NCBI GenBank assembly: GCA_028285085.1
Contig: JANQQI010000104.1
Coordinates: 39,234-103,233, forward strand
Length of the DNA stretch: 64,000 nt
Origin: Saprospiraceae bacterium
GTDB lineage: Bacteria; Bacteroidota; Bacteroidia; Chitinophagales; Saprospiraceae
Direction of reading: 5' to 3'
Within the stretch, counting starts at the first letter, position 1, and each line of letters opens with the position of its first letter. The notes under the pieces were generated by a model. It ran no database searches and had not been told where the DNA came from. It saw only the letters and a list, made by a program, of their open reading frames with translations. The translations under genes and the position numbers were made by a program. Below are positions 53,401 through 61,420 of the stretch, one piece after another.

Positions 53401-55343
53401 TGCGTGTAGATTCATTGCCGGATGTCACGATCACAGCGGTACCCGATAGTGATCCGTATTGTCCCGGAGAAATCGTTTCCTTGATTTCGCCGACCTACGA
53501 ACCAATGGAATATCCAGATATTGAGCACCTTTGGGAACCAACCACAGGCGCACAATCTGATCCAGATAACTGGAATCTCGTCATCTCTGCTACAGAAACA
53601 ACTACTTATACACGTACGACCACCAATAATGCCTGTTCAACCACTTCAAGCATTACGATAAATGTAGTGGACCTGGGGCCACAGGCTACCTGGACTGATA
53701 CGACAGTTTGCCCCGGTACGGACCTACAAATTGAATTGCTCAACGGTGATAACCCAATGTGGTCACCCAGTACCGGATTGTCTTGTGACGATTGTACTAA
53801 TCCAACAATCAGTGTAGATGGCCCGATTACTTACACGGTATCCTACGAGTTGGATGGTTGTAGCATTGACGAAATCATCACCATCAATGTTGATGGCGTC
53901 ATTGCGGTACAAGATGATGCAACGATTTGTGTGGGCGAGTCAATTATTCTGAATAGTGCAGGTCAAGTCAATCCAAACGCAGACTATAGCTGGACCTCTA
54001 GTCCAAATGATCCGACTTTGGATACGGACGCAGCACAACCAGAAGTCAGCCCGACACAAACAACGATGTATACCGTCACCGTAGATAATGGTCTCTGTCC
54101 TCCTTTTGAGACCTCATTTACTATCACCGTGATCAACGATCCACAGATGACCGTCAGCCCGGATCAAACCATTTGTACCGGTGAAACGGTGCTGTTAGAG
54201 GCAGATGTTACCGAATCTGGAGGAACATTTAACTGGGCTCCTATTGGCTCTTCCGAATCCTCAATTTCTGTATCGCCAAACTCTACGCAAACCTACACTG
54301 TGACTTATGATTACGGATGTGGTGTTCTTACAGAAAGCATTACCGTAACAGTAAATCAGGCTAATGTTGCTGATATCGCAGGTGACACGAACATTTGTAT
54401 CGGCGATGATATTCAGTTGAATTCAGCTTCAATAAACTCATCGACTTACACTTGGACATCTAATCCGAATGATCCAACCTTGTTGGATCCAAATGATCCT
54501 GAACCTACGGTAAGTCCAACCCAAACGACAACCTACACCTTGACGGTGGAGAATAACTCTTGTCCTAATATTGAAGAAGAGTTCACGGTATTTGTCATCT
54601 CTGATCCAACGGTAACTATCAATCCTGTTTTTGACCTTTGTGAAGGTGAAAGCACTGATTTAGAAGCTATCGTAAATGAGCCGGGTGGTACTTACGCTTG
54701 GTCAAATGGTGAAGATACTCCAACGATCAGTATTACTCCAGATGATACTACTACCTATACCGTAGATTATATCACTGCTTGCGGAACTGTTTCCGATGAA
54801 GTAACGGTGAACGTTATTCCTGGTAGCAGTGTAGAGATCGTGCTTTTACCGGACACCTTAAGTCAATTTGAAATCCCTGAAGGAGAAGTCGTCAACTTGG
54901 TGGCGGAGCTCCAGGATACTTTACCGGGTGCTTCTTTTGACTGGAGCGACAACCAAGCTGGCCAGAGTATTTCCGCTGCCATTCTAGAAGATGGATTCTA
55001 CTCCGTTACGGTCACTACTGTTGATGGTTGTGAATATATCGACTCTATCGAAATCCGTATTATTCCAACGGAATGGGACGTTCCTAATGCCTTTACGCCG
55101 GATGGTGATAATATTAATGACTTCTTCTATCCAGTCTTTAAAGGCCAGGCGACGATCCAAAACTTCCAGATTTACAACCGCTGGGGTAATTTGGTCTACG
55201 ACAATGAAGATCCCGATAATGGTTGGGATGGTACCAAAGATGGTGATCCATTGCCATCGGATGTCTATGTCTATAAAATCCAAGCCGTATCACCGAGTGG
55301 ACGTCAGTTCAATCAGGCGGGTGATGTAACCTTGATTAGATAA
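50436..55343 (+). CDS. Large secreted surface protein with choice-of-anchor L domain, T9SS type B
   Basis: A 1635-residue protein. Signal peptide 1-19; a CUB-like domain at ~180-305 (GELYDSGGPDMDYG, INFYDGPDNSSPLI); a choice-of-anchor L domain at ~335-565 (GLLLTSGSAVDAIGPNDGFDD, YVFGSEEYSNFVN); a Calx-beta-like repeat at ~595-680; then many Ig/PKD-like repeats, each opening with a D-x-x-x-C-x-G-x-x-V/I-x-L pattern. Two late repeats (SSPNDPTLDTD and SNPNDPTLLDP) are close copies. The C-terminus is a gliding-motility-associated domain (DVPNAFTPDGDNINDFF, IYNRWGNLVYDN). Adhesion or matrix function is likely. It has its own terminator. Confidence 0.9.
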   Translation: MKKLFTLFAICFSLGLAAQPVNDDCSGLIDLGVVPFCPDTTFFTNFEATESDIGNDNIPAPGACGNNDITTVANDVWFAFTTSDTITDYTITVTGMDDGTGTDPMMNPQILIYRGDCSFDNLALLACGSANDGLTELELDVLDLDPNELYFIRITSYSSTADPNTGTFQLCIDEIDPVNTIDQTGSNACTGELYDSGGPDMDYGPNENNVFSICPPIGTNGCINFDLQYYNLEIFDNFGGNGDIINFYDGPDNSSPLITQITGSEFVPAGPNWGGVCYSVQASSGCLTVEMITDGDVSFEGFAASWECSTMPCEQDQPITVTSNITEQEIIDNISTPQTLVEIDTIICDSLAYGVFEAPENNDLGLERGLLLTSGSAVDAIGPNDGFDDSNFTGSGGDPDLDYLSQQGNGSLSNDACIVELDVFVATDELTFEYVFGSEEYSNFVNSSFNDIFAFFISGPGITGDPNIDNQENIAVLPGTTTPVEINSVNNAQNWEYYRDNTNGQSADYSGLTSDFLGVKKSLTARAEVIPCNTYHLKLAVADRGDTALDSGVFISEIKGGTPNLTVNFASGVDYLVENCTGINDELVISLTNPLDEAATYDVTIEGTAQQGVDYILEIPSQVTIAPGETELTFPLIPLADALIEGTETIIITLSNNFGCGDINLTSVSINITDNPLVEIITGEDTVFVCSGNCVDLEVNGAADYFWEPVSLVDDPFSPTPEACPTTSQMIYVTGTIGSLPGCSNVDSVFLQIIDPEIEIVALDTVDFCVGDSVQLQAVNNVNGTGLLWSPPGSLSSIVDEIVTATPSVTTEYVASVTVAGCTVFDSITVNIDPYDFPEITTLDTIICQGQSVDLASDIEFTSTTYEWTPDTELTPSNTVSGPVATPEDDIIYTLIATSPNGYCADTVSVNIEVVPAEIEVMPEDTVFLCLGETAELTAMSTTNIIAWTPEEGLDNTSGTAVMATPDVSTWYFATTVIGACTVVDSVFVRVDSLPDVTITAVPDSDPYCPGEIVSLISPTYEPMEYPDIEHLWEPTTGAQSDPDNWNLVISATETTTYTRTTTNNACSTTSSITINVVDLGPQATWTDTTVCPGTDLQIELLNGDNPMWSPSTGLSCDDCTNPTISVDGPITYTVSYELDGCSIDEIITINVDGVIAVQDDATICVGESIILNSAGQVNPNADYSWTSSPNDPTLDTDAAQPEVSPTQTTMYTVTVDNGLCPPFETSFTITVINDPQMTVSPDQTICTGETVLLEADVTESGGTFNWAPIGSSESSISVSPNSTQTYTVTYDYGCGVLTESITVTVNQANVADIAGDTNICIGDDIQLNSASINSSTYTWTSNPNDPTLLDPNDPEPTVSPTQTTTYTLTVENNSCPNIEEEFTVFVISDPTVTINPVFDLCEGESTDLEAIVNEPGGTYAWSNGEDTPTISITPDDTTTYTVDYITACGTVSDEVTVNVIPGSSVEIVLLPDTLSQFEIPEGEVVNLVAELQDTLPGASFDWSDNQAGQSISAAILEDGFYSVTVTTVDGCEYIDSIEIRIIPTEWDVPNAFTPDGDNINDFFYPVFKGQATIQNFQIYNRWGNLVYDNEDPDNGWDGTKDGDPLPSDVYVYKIQAVSPSGRQFNQAGDVTLIR

Positions 55344-55365
55344 GAAGAACGATTTAAACATAGTG

Positions 55366-55398
55366 AAAAGCCAGCTTCGTAGTGAAGCTGGCTTTTTT
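55366..55398 (+). terminator. Rho-independent terminator after the 1635-residue protein gene
   Basis: AAAAGCCAGCTTC pairs perfectly with GAAGCTGGCTTTT across a 5-nt loop and is followed by T6, 23 bp after the stop. Confidence 0.92.
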
Positions 55399-55443
55399 GT
55401 TGGGGCACATCGTTGAGCCCCAATAGATTTAGTTTTCGCTATT

Positions 55444-55992
55444 TTATAATTCAGACTGATTTAAAATCCGATAGTGATTAAGCAGAACACCAGACTCATA
55501 GGCCTTTGAGCTCAAAAATTCCAGGTGCAATGTTTCAGGCAACGCTGTAAATAAAGGAATTCCAGAACCAAAAAGCATAGGGCTTTGCTTGAGCAACAAT
55601 TCATCGACTTGTTTTTCTTGTAAAAGAAAAGCCGCAAAGGCCCCTCCTCCGCACAGATAAATTGGACTCCCCTCCTCTTGTTTAAGCGCAATGATTTGCT
55701 CCAAGGCATTCTCCCGGACGATCACTAGCTTTTCATCGGAAGATTCCACGGGAATAGAACTTGAAAAGACATAATTCTGCATGTGAGGATAAGCTGCTTT
55801 TCCAGCTTCCAATCCATAGGCATAACCGAATTCATAAGTTTTACGGCCCATGATTACCGTATCATAGGCCTGAAGTTGAGTCAAATACTCCGCAACGTGA
55901 TCCCCTTCATGGGCAAAACCATCGATTCGACCATCAGGATGTGCAATGAAGCCATCGAGAGTCGCTGCAACGTGATAAATTATTTTCCGCAT
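55444..55992 (-). CDS. Dihydrofolate reductase / RibD C-terminal family protein
   Basis: A 182-residue cytoplasmic protein of the DHFR-like RibD_C family. Motifs: AATLDGFIAHPDGRID at the N-terminus, VIMGRKTYEFG in the nucleotide-binding region, YLCGGGAFAAFLL. These reductases use NADPH; the family is broad and the substrate is not predictable (yyaP-like). The gene is alone and convergent with the large T9SS gene. Confidence 0.9.
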   Translation of the reverse strand: MRKIIYHVAATLDGFIAHPDGRIDGFAHEGDHVAEYLTQLQAYDTVIMGRKTYEFGYAYGLEAGKAAYPHMQNYVFSSSIPVESSDEKLVIVRENALEQIIALKQEEGSPIYLCGGGAFAAFLLQEKQVDELLLKQSPMLFGSGIPLFTALPETLHLEFLSSKAYESGVLLNHYRILNQSEL

Positions 55993-56344
55993 AACATATA
56001 AGCATTTTGGCTTCTGACGGCCAATACACTAGTATTGATTGAATGCACGACAAGTAATAATGAGAAGAAGAAACTATTAATCAGCCTCAGAAGCAGTTAA
56101 AAATTGAATAGAATAATTTTGAAATGAGGATACTTCCAAGTGGGAAGTGAGCTGATTAAATCATTAGATGAGTATTTAAATTCAGTAAGTCAACTAAGGT
56201 AGACAAAAAATAGTTCCGGGATGCCGAAAAAATTGAAAATAGTTTCCAATTGAAGCAAAGCCAGCTAGCTAGTGCACTTAGAATAAAAAAGCGCTGGTAA
56301 AATTTCTTTCACCAACGCTTTTTTATAATCGATTAGTTTAATCT
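55993..56344. other. Intergenic region upstream of the RibD-like gene
   Basis: 352 bp. The only clear element is the terminator at 56285-56324 serving the downstream OmpA gene. I see no promoter box for the RibD-like gene and no coding ORF or repeat. Confidence 0.5.
56285..56324 (-). terminator. Rho-independent terminator after the TSP3-OmpA gene
   Basis: AAAAAAGCGCTGGT (56285-56298) pairs with ACCAACGCTTTTTT (56311-56324), 13 of 14, with a 12-nt loop. On the minus strand it ends in T6, 20 bp past the OmpA stop. Confidence 0.88.
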
Positions 56345-57769
56345 CTATTTCAAGAAAATGTTGAATTCAACACGACGATTCTGATCACGTCCATCACGAT
56401 ATTTATTGTTTGCGATGGGTTGTGTTTCACCGTAGCCTTCGTGGCTCATGCGATTCGGTGTCACCCCTTTAGAAATCAGATAATCATAGCATGCCTTGGC
56501 GCGTTTTTTCGATAGATTCAAGTTAGTAGTAAGATTACCGATACTATCGGTATGTCCACCAATAGCGAGATTATAATCTGGATAACGCAACATAATATCT
56601 GCCACTTGATCTAATACACCGAGAGATGCAGCGGTTAAAGAAGCACTTGCTGATTTGAAATTCACATTTTGTACCGCAAATTCGAGGACCTCCTTGTCTT
56701 CTTTTGTAATCTCAGGACAACCGCGGTTCGAAGCCGGCCCCGCCTTATCCGGGCAGCGGTCTTTTTTATCAATGATACCGTCACCATCCAAATCTGGACA
56801 GCCATCATTAGCTGCAGTTCCAGGTTCGTTTGGACATTGATCATCCTTATCAATTACACCATCATTATCTGTATCCGCATAAGGGCAACCATTATTGCTG
56901 GCAGGACCAGCTTCTGTTGGACATTGATCGTCGCTATCTTGTATCCCATCATTGTCTGAATCCGGGCAACCATCAAATTTCACCATCCCGGCGACATCTG
57001 GACAAGCATCATCCTTGTTCGGAATACCATCATTATCCCCATCAGGACAACCTTTTAGTGGCTTAGGTCCCGCTTCCGTTGGACATTCATCATCCTTATC
57101 TGCGATCCCATCATTGTCCTGGTCCGGGCAGCCGCCCATTGCCGCGGTACCGGCTTCCAAAGGACATAAATCATCCAAATCAGTAATGCCGTCACCATCC
57201 GCATCTGGTGGCGGAGGTGGGGCGGGTTTGCCGAATGGCACCATAAAGCCAATACCGTGAATCAGGTTATCGCGATTGTCGGTAAAACCAAGACGGTACT
57301 CCGATTGGAGTTGTACATAGAACTGCTGTCCGAGGCGAATGTTGAGCCCCACCCCAAGCGGCAACGCAAAGTTAGCATCATTACCACTAATGTATTCTCC
57401 ACCAACTCCGGCCATGAGGTAAGGATTAATCCAATTTTTGGCTTCGAAGTATTGCAGTTGTAAGATGGCGTCGAGTCCCGCTGCAACTTCGCGGCTAGAG
57501 AAATTTCCGGCATCGTTGGGCAAGGTCACACTTCGCACCTTTGCTGGTACATTTAAATTTAGAAACTTATTCAAGTTCCTTAAATAACCAATTTCGATCC
57601 CACCGGTGTACAAATCAACTTCTGCTAGTTCTTCCAGGACAGGCGTGTGGTAATCCACAAAAAGACGTTTAAAAGTAATTCCGTTTTTGAGTTCGGGAGA
57701 CTGGGCTTGTAAATTAGCCGTGAGCAGTAGACTGAAGACCAGACAGCTCAGTAAAATTTTCTTCATCAT
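56345..57769 (-). CDS. OmpA family protein with thrombospondin type 3 repeats
   Basis: A 474-residue outer-membrane protein. Signal peptide (MMKKILLSCLVFSLLLTANLQAQ), a beta-barrel-like N-terminal domain (to ~200), then a proline run (KPAPPPPPD) and about seven TSP3 repeats with DxDxDGxxDxxDxCP, probable calcium sites (DADGDGITDLDDLCP, DQDNDGIADKDDECP and so on). The C-terminal ~110 residues are an OmpA peptidoglycan-binding domain (IGGHTDSIGNLTTNLNLSKKRAKACYDYL, RRVEFNIF). Start chosen at 57769; an in-frame start at 57811 would place residues before the signal. The role is anchoring the outer membrane to the wall. Confidence 0.93.
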   Translation of the reverse strand: MMKKILLSCLVFSLLLTANLQAQSPELKNGITFKRLFVDYHTPVLEELAEVDLYTGGIEIGYLRNLNKFLNLNVPAKVRSVTLPNDAGNFSSREVAAGLDAILQLQYFEAKNWINPYLMAGVGGEYISGNDANFALPLGVGLNIRLGQQFYVQLQSEYRLGFTDNRDNLIHGIGFMVPFGKPAPPPPPDADGDGITDLDDLCPLEAGTAAMGGCPDQDNDGIADKDDECPTEAGPKPLKGCPDGDNDGIPNKDDACPDVAGMVKFDGCPDSDNDGIQDSDDQCPTEAGPASNNGCPYADTDNDGVIDKDDQCPNEPGTAANDGCPDLDGDGIIDKKDRCPDKAGPASNRGCPEITKEDKEVLEFAVQNVNFKSASASLTAASLGVLDQVADIMLRYPDYNLAIGGHTDSIGNLTTNLNLSKKRAKACYDYLISKGVTPNRMSHEGYGETQPIANNKYRDGRDQNRRVEFNIFLK

Positions 57770-57924
57770 AGTTAGGTTTGTTATAGAATAGGAGATTGTA
57801 GCTATTTTCATAGACGGATCTGCTAAGCAGAAACAATTTGCTTATTTAGACGCTAAATGACCAATAGGTCACAAGTCCAAAACACTTCCACTCTAAATTT
57901 TTAAATTGATTAATGGCTGGTTAG

Positions 57925-58857
57925 CTAATCTTTTAATCCGCGGCCTTCTTTTTTAATCTTCCCTTCTTTATTGAGCTTTTTCATCAATCGATCCAGAATA
58001 CCGTTGATAAAGTCTTTGCTTTTCTCGGTACTGTACATTTTAGAAATCTCAACAAATTCATTCAGGGTTACCTTGGTTGGAATTGTAGGGAAAATCATCA
58101 ACTCGCAGAGCGCCATCTTCAACAAGATCATATCAATCACCGCTACACGGTCAGCGTCCCAGTTTTTCAAGGTAGGTTCGATGAGGCTAAGCAGCATCTC
58201 ATCGCTTTGGTGAACACTTTTGAGTAAGGCTTCACCAAATTCATGGGTCGTTTCTCTGGGTGGGAAAAAGGTATCAAAAAATCGTGACTCATCGGGCAAA
58301 GCTTTCAAAGTCTTTTTGACGGTACCAACGATAAGCGATTTGTCGTCCACCCAAGACGGAAATTTATCTTCCATCGCCTCCTCAAATAGTTCTCCGTTGT
58401 AACATTGCTTGTAGAGTGATAGCAGAATAGTCTTATGATCTTCGTTTGTACTTTCGCCAGATAAGTAGGCCTTGTACTCATCCCCCTTAGCAAAATCAAT
58501 ATATAGCTTTCGAACGGTATCACCATCTACCATTGCATCGAGGAGGTATTTTTTGACTAGTTTTTCAAAATCCTCTTCTTTGACAATACTTTGGATAAGT
58601 GGGTTTTCGTAGAGCTTAGGGATGAAGTTTTTATCCTCTTCGGTAGGTAAGTGCTTAGAAGACCGACGGCTGGCATCGCTGAGCGCGTAAGCCGTAATCT
58701 TTAGCAGATAGTGCATGTTGAATAAAAACAGCTTGTAAGAGTGCTCTATACTCTGCTCGTAACGCTTCATGACCGTTTCAAAGGTCAGCGATTGATCCCG
58801 TCCCATGGTATAAAGCATCTGCATAACTTTTATGCGGATATTTCTTCTGCTTAACAT
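57925..58857 (-). CDS. nusB: Transcription antitermination factor NusB (long Bacteroidota form)
   Basis: A 310-residue protein. The C-terminal ~120 residues are the NusB domain, ending with WDADRVAVIDMILLKMALCEL, IPTKVTLNEFVEISKMYSTEKSKDFINGILDRL. E. coli NusB is only 139 residues; the additional N-terminal ~170 residues here, with a first segment RRNIRIKVMQMLYTM like NusB's start, are typical of this phylum. NusB joins NusE and boxA RNA in rRNA antitermination. The gene is alone. Confidence 0.92.
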   Translation of the reverse strand: MLSRRNIRIKVMQMLYTMGRDQSLTFETVMKRYEQSIEHSYKLFLFNMHYLLKITAYALSDASRRSSKHLPTEEDKNFIPKLYENPLIQSIVKEEDFEKLVKKYLLDAMVDGDTVRKLYIDFAKGDEYKAYLSGESTNEDHKTILLSLYKQCYNGELFEEAMEDKFPSWVDDKSLIVGTVKKTLKALPDESRFFDTFFPPRETTHEFGEALLKSVHQSDEMLLSLIEPTLKNWDADRVAVIDMILLKMALCELMIFPTIPTKVTLNEFVEISKMYSTEKSKDFINGILDRLMKKLNKEGKIKKEGRGLKD

Positions 58858-59063
58858 AGACTTATAAGTACGCGACTTGGGGTAATAGAATTGCTACAAA
58901 GAAAACTATTTTTCAGATATGAATGGCATTTTTTTTATAAAATTTAACCATACGTAAAATCTTCGACGCAGCCGCCTTAGCTCGTTCAATTTTTCGATTA
59001 TAGGTAGGCCATGAATTAAAACCTTTGCACCAAAGGGTTAGAACGCGGTTCAACTACAGGAAC

Positions 59064-59101
59064 AAAAAATCCGCCGCCTTTATGAAGACCGCGGATTTTT
59101 T
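59064..59101 (-). terminator. Rho-independent terminator after the DoxX/BT_3928-like gene
   Basis: On the minus strand AAAAAATCCGC pairs with GCGGATTTTTT (59064-59074 with 59091-59101; 16-nt loop) and ends in T6, 24 bp past the stop at 59126. Confidence 0.75.
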
Positions 59102-59125
59102 GCGTACCGATACAATCGAAAATCT

Positions 59126-60607
59126 CTATTCGATATACTTGGCTTTAATTTCTTCGTAAGGCGGCAACTTCGCCAAGTGCCATTTATGAACGATTTTACC
59201 ATCCTTCCAAAGAACGACTCCAGGATTAGAGCGCACAATGGTTTTCAATAAGATATCATCCGCTTGGTAGAAAGGATAAGCACACTGAGCGGTATGTCGA
59301 AAATCTTCCACCATATCAATAGTTGCACCCCCTACGACGGCATAAGATTTATAGCCATCTTTTTCGGCGGCTTCCGCCAATGGGTTGATGCTCTCACGGA
59401 ACGCTTGCTCGTAGGCTTTAGCCCAAATAAAGTCAGTAGCATCCTCTGCACGTTCTCGGATCTCTGCAATCCTTGGTTGAATGATGATGGTATCTTGAGT
59501 TGCAATTGTATCCTGCGCATAAATCGTATCTCTCATCACTTTCTGTATGCCCTCAGTACCTTCCAATTTCATTTTGTAACAAACGAACATGAAATGATAA
59601 TTTGGCTCATTCAAAATATCGTCCGTTATTTCATTTTCATCGTAATCAGAAATACTGAAATCACTAATTTTAGTCGCCTCAATGCTAGGCTCAGAACGTA
59701 TTTGATCGTACTCCCATTCTGCTTTAGGGTATTTGGCAAAATCTTTCACCAGCGTCTCAGGATCTAGCTCAATGATTTCTCCCGAAGCTTTATTCTTGAG
59801 CTTGTAGGCAATCACTTTCACCTCACTCGCTGCGGCATCTTCTTTTTCTTTAGTCGCTCGTACATCTTTCCCAATATTAAACGGACGGAAGTCTGTGTGT
59901 GGCAAATCCCAAACATAGTTGCTGAGGCAGTAAATCAACAAGCCTACCGTTGAGACACCAATGATAATGTTACGCATGCTTTTCGTGAATAAGCGATGCA
60001 TATCTTTGTATCGGAATACGAAGTATATTGCCGGTACGAGTAGTACCAAGTCCTTATAAAAAGAAATTCGTGGTTTGAGCTTCAAGAAATCCCCAAAACA
60101 ACCACAGTCCGTCACTCGCATATTGGTTTCGACGTAAGGTCCCCATTTGCTGAATTCAAAGAAATTGGCATCGTTGGGAACGTAACCGGTCAAATAAGTG
60201 AAGCCCGTCAAGAAAGTAAAAAAGCCTACAATCAAAAGGAACAACCAACTCGTTAGTTTCACTCGGGCACCGATAATGAGCATGAGCCCTAACACAATCT
60301 CCAGAACAATCATGAAAACCGAAAAGCCAATGGCGTATTCGGAGAGCCAAGGGAATAGTGGTGCCAGAAAAGACATCCAGGTCGCCTCGAAAGTTGATTC
60401 AAACTCTGCAAAATACTGCTCCATTTTGTAGGCCGTACCCAGCGGATCGATGGCCTTTACCCAACCGGAGAAAATAAATAAGGCGCCACTGAAGTTTTGC
60501 AAAAATGTCATCACCCAGTTTTTATGGGCTTTGAAAATCATCCCCACAATCAAGGTCAGTACCAGCGCAATTGCGCCAATCATTAGTACTAATGTGCCTA
60601 GTGTCAT
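59126..60607 (-). CDS. DoxX/MauE-like membrane protein, BT_3928 family
   Basis: A 493-residue protein. The N-terminal ~210 residues form about five transmembrane helices of the DoxX/MauE type, with a conserved VTDCGCFGDFLKLKPR motif (cysteines at ~168 and ~170). The C-terminal region is likely periplasmic and looks thioredoxin-like, with SNPGVVLWKDGKIVHKWHL near the end and a VVGGATIDMVEDFRHTAQC segment. BT_3928-type proteins are common in this phylum, next to DUF1599 genes, as here (18 bp). Function unknown; redox transfer across the membrane is a reasonable guess. Confidence 0.85.
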   Translation of the reverse strand: MTLGTLVLMIGAIALVLTLIVGMIFKAHKNWVMTFLQNFSGALFIFSGWVKAIDPLGTAYKMEQYFAEFESTFEATWMSFLAPLFPWLSEYAIGFSVFMIVLEIVLGLMLIIGARVKLTSWLFLLIVGFFTFLTGFTYLTGYVPNDANFFEFSKWGPYVETNMRVTDCGCFGDFLKLKPRISFYKDLVLLVPAIYFVFRYKDMHRLFTKSMRNIIIGVSTVGLLIYCLSNYVWDLPHTDFRPFNIGKDVRATKEKEDAAASEVKVIAYKLKNKASGEIIELDPETLVKDFAKYPKAEWEYDQIRSEPSIEATKISDFSISDYDENEITDDILNEPNYHFMFVCYKMKLEGTEGIQKVMRDTIYAQDTIATQDTIIIQPRIAEIRERAEDATDFIWAKAYEQAFRESINPLAEAAEKDGYKSYAVVGGATIDMVEDFRHTAQCAYPFYQADDILLKTIVRSNPGVVLWKDGKIVHKWHLAKLPPYEEIKAKYIE

Positions 60608-60625
60608 ATACTGCTTATTTGAGTT

Positions 60626-61180
60626 TTATTGCATTGATAAAGCTTGCTCTTCGAGTCGAATCATGGCAAAAAGAGCATAGTTAATGATATCCTGATAATT
60701 GGCATCCAGACCTTCTGAAATCAAGGTCTTACCGTCATTATCTTCAATTTGTTTTACCCTCAACAATTTCATCAAAATCAAATCGGTCAGCGAACTGATC
60801 CGCATGTCGCGCCAAGCTTCACCGTAATCGTGATTCTTTGCTTTCATCAACTCCCGGGTGAGTTCAGCATATTGCTCATAAAGGGATACGGCACGATCCA
60901 AATGAAGTTCCAATTCTGCGTCATCTTCCATGCCCAGTTGAATCAAAGCCATCAGGCTGTAGTTTACTAAACCGATATATTCACCTTCGATATCATCCTC
61001 AACCTTTTGGGTTTTCAACTCTTCGATACTACGAATTCGGCTTGCTTTAATGTATAATTGATCGGTCAGCGAGCTGGGACGCAAGATGCGCCAAGCGGTC
61101 CCGTAGTCCTTTGTTTTTTTGATAAAAACAGCTTTGCACTTAGCCATCGCTGCATCGTATTGTTGGAGGGTTTGTTCCAC
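60626..61180 (-). CDS. DUF1599 (Nmad1-like) protein with internal duplication
   Basis: A 184-residue cytoplasmic protein built from two copies of one domain: KTKDYGTAWRILRPSSLTDQ and KNHDYGEAWRDMRISSLTDL, each followed by an acidic helix and an N-Y-A/S-L-x-A-M/L-I motif. DUF1599 is also called nucleotide modification associated domain 1. I choose the GTG at 61180 as start: a TATCTTTG box lies at 61201-61194, inside the longer frame beginning at 61237, and homologues start about ten residues before CKAVFIKK. ATG at 61147 is an alternative. It is co-directional with the BT_3928-like gene. Confidence 0.8.
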   Translation of the reverse strand: MEQTLQQYDAAMAKCKAVFIKKTKDYGTAWRILRPSSLTDQLYIKASRIRSIEELKTQKVEDDIEGEYIGLVNYSLMALIQLGMEDDAELELHLDRAVSLYEQYAELTRELMKAKNHDYGEAWRDMRISSLTDLILMKLLRVKQIEDNDGKTLISEGLDANYQDIINYALFAMIRLEEQALSMQ

Positions 61181-61193
61181 CTGCTTTTTTGCG

Positions 61194-61201
61194 CAAAGAT
61201 A
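61194..61201 (-). promoter_or_regulatory. Putative -7 box for the DUF1599 gene
   Basis: Minus-strand TATCTTTG, an exact TAnnTTTG match. It lies within the frame of an upstream ATG at 61237 and so argues for a later start. No -33 TTTG at 20 bp. Confidence 0.5.
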
Positions 61202-61382
61202 TAAAATAGATTGTTTATCCGTAGATTGTTCAACCATTGATAATGAGCTAAGATGTTTTAATTCATTAATTGAGAAAATTAATCGATTTCTGGGGCTAAA
61301 GTTCTGTTTTCCAAAGCATAGCTGTTGTTAATGAGCTGCCAATAATTGTTAATGGGCTGTTAACCAAATCCAAGCTAATCCT

Positions 61383-61390
61383 TACCTTTG
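61383..61390 (+). promoter_or_regulatory. Putative -7 box for the EamA transporter gene
   Basis: TACCTTTG, exact TAnnTTTG match, 30 bp before the ATG at 61421. It overlaps the in-frame TTG at 61388, so that TTG is not the start. Confidence 0.5.
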
Positions 61391-61420
61391 CGCGGATCAA
61401 AACCGAGCGCTACCCAGAAT

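Noticed and set aside
56655..57260. DNA-level repeats resembling a repeat array
   Set aside because: These encode the TSP3 Asp-rich repeats of the OmpA protein; there are no spacers or cas genes, so not a CRISPR array.
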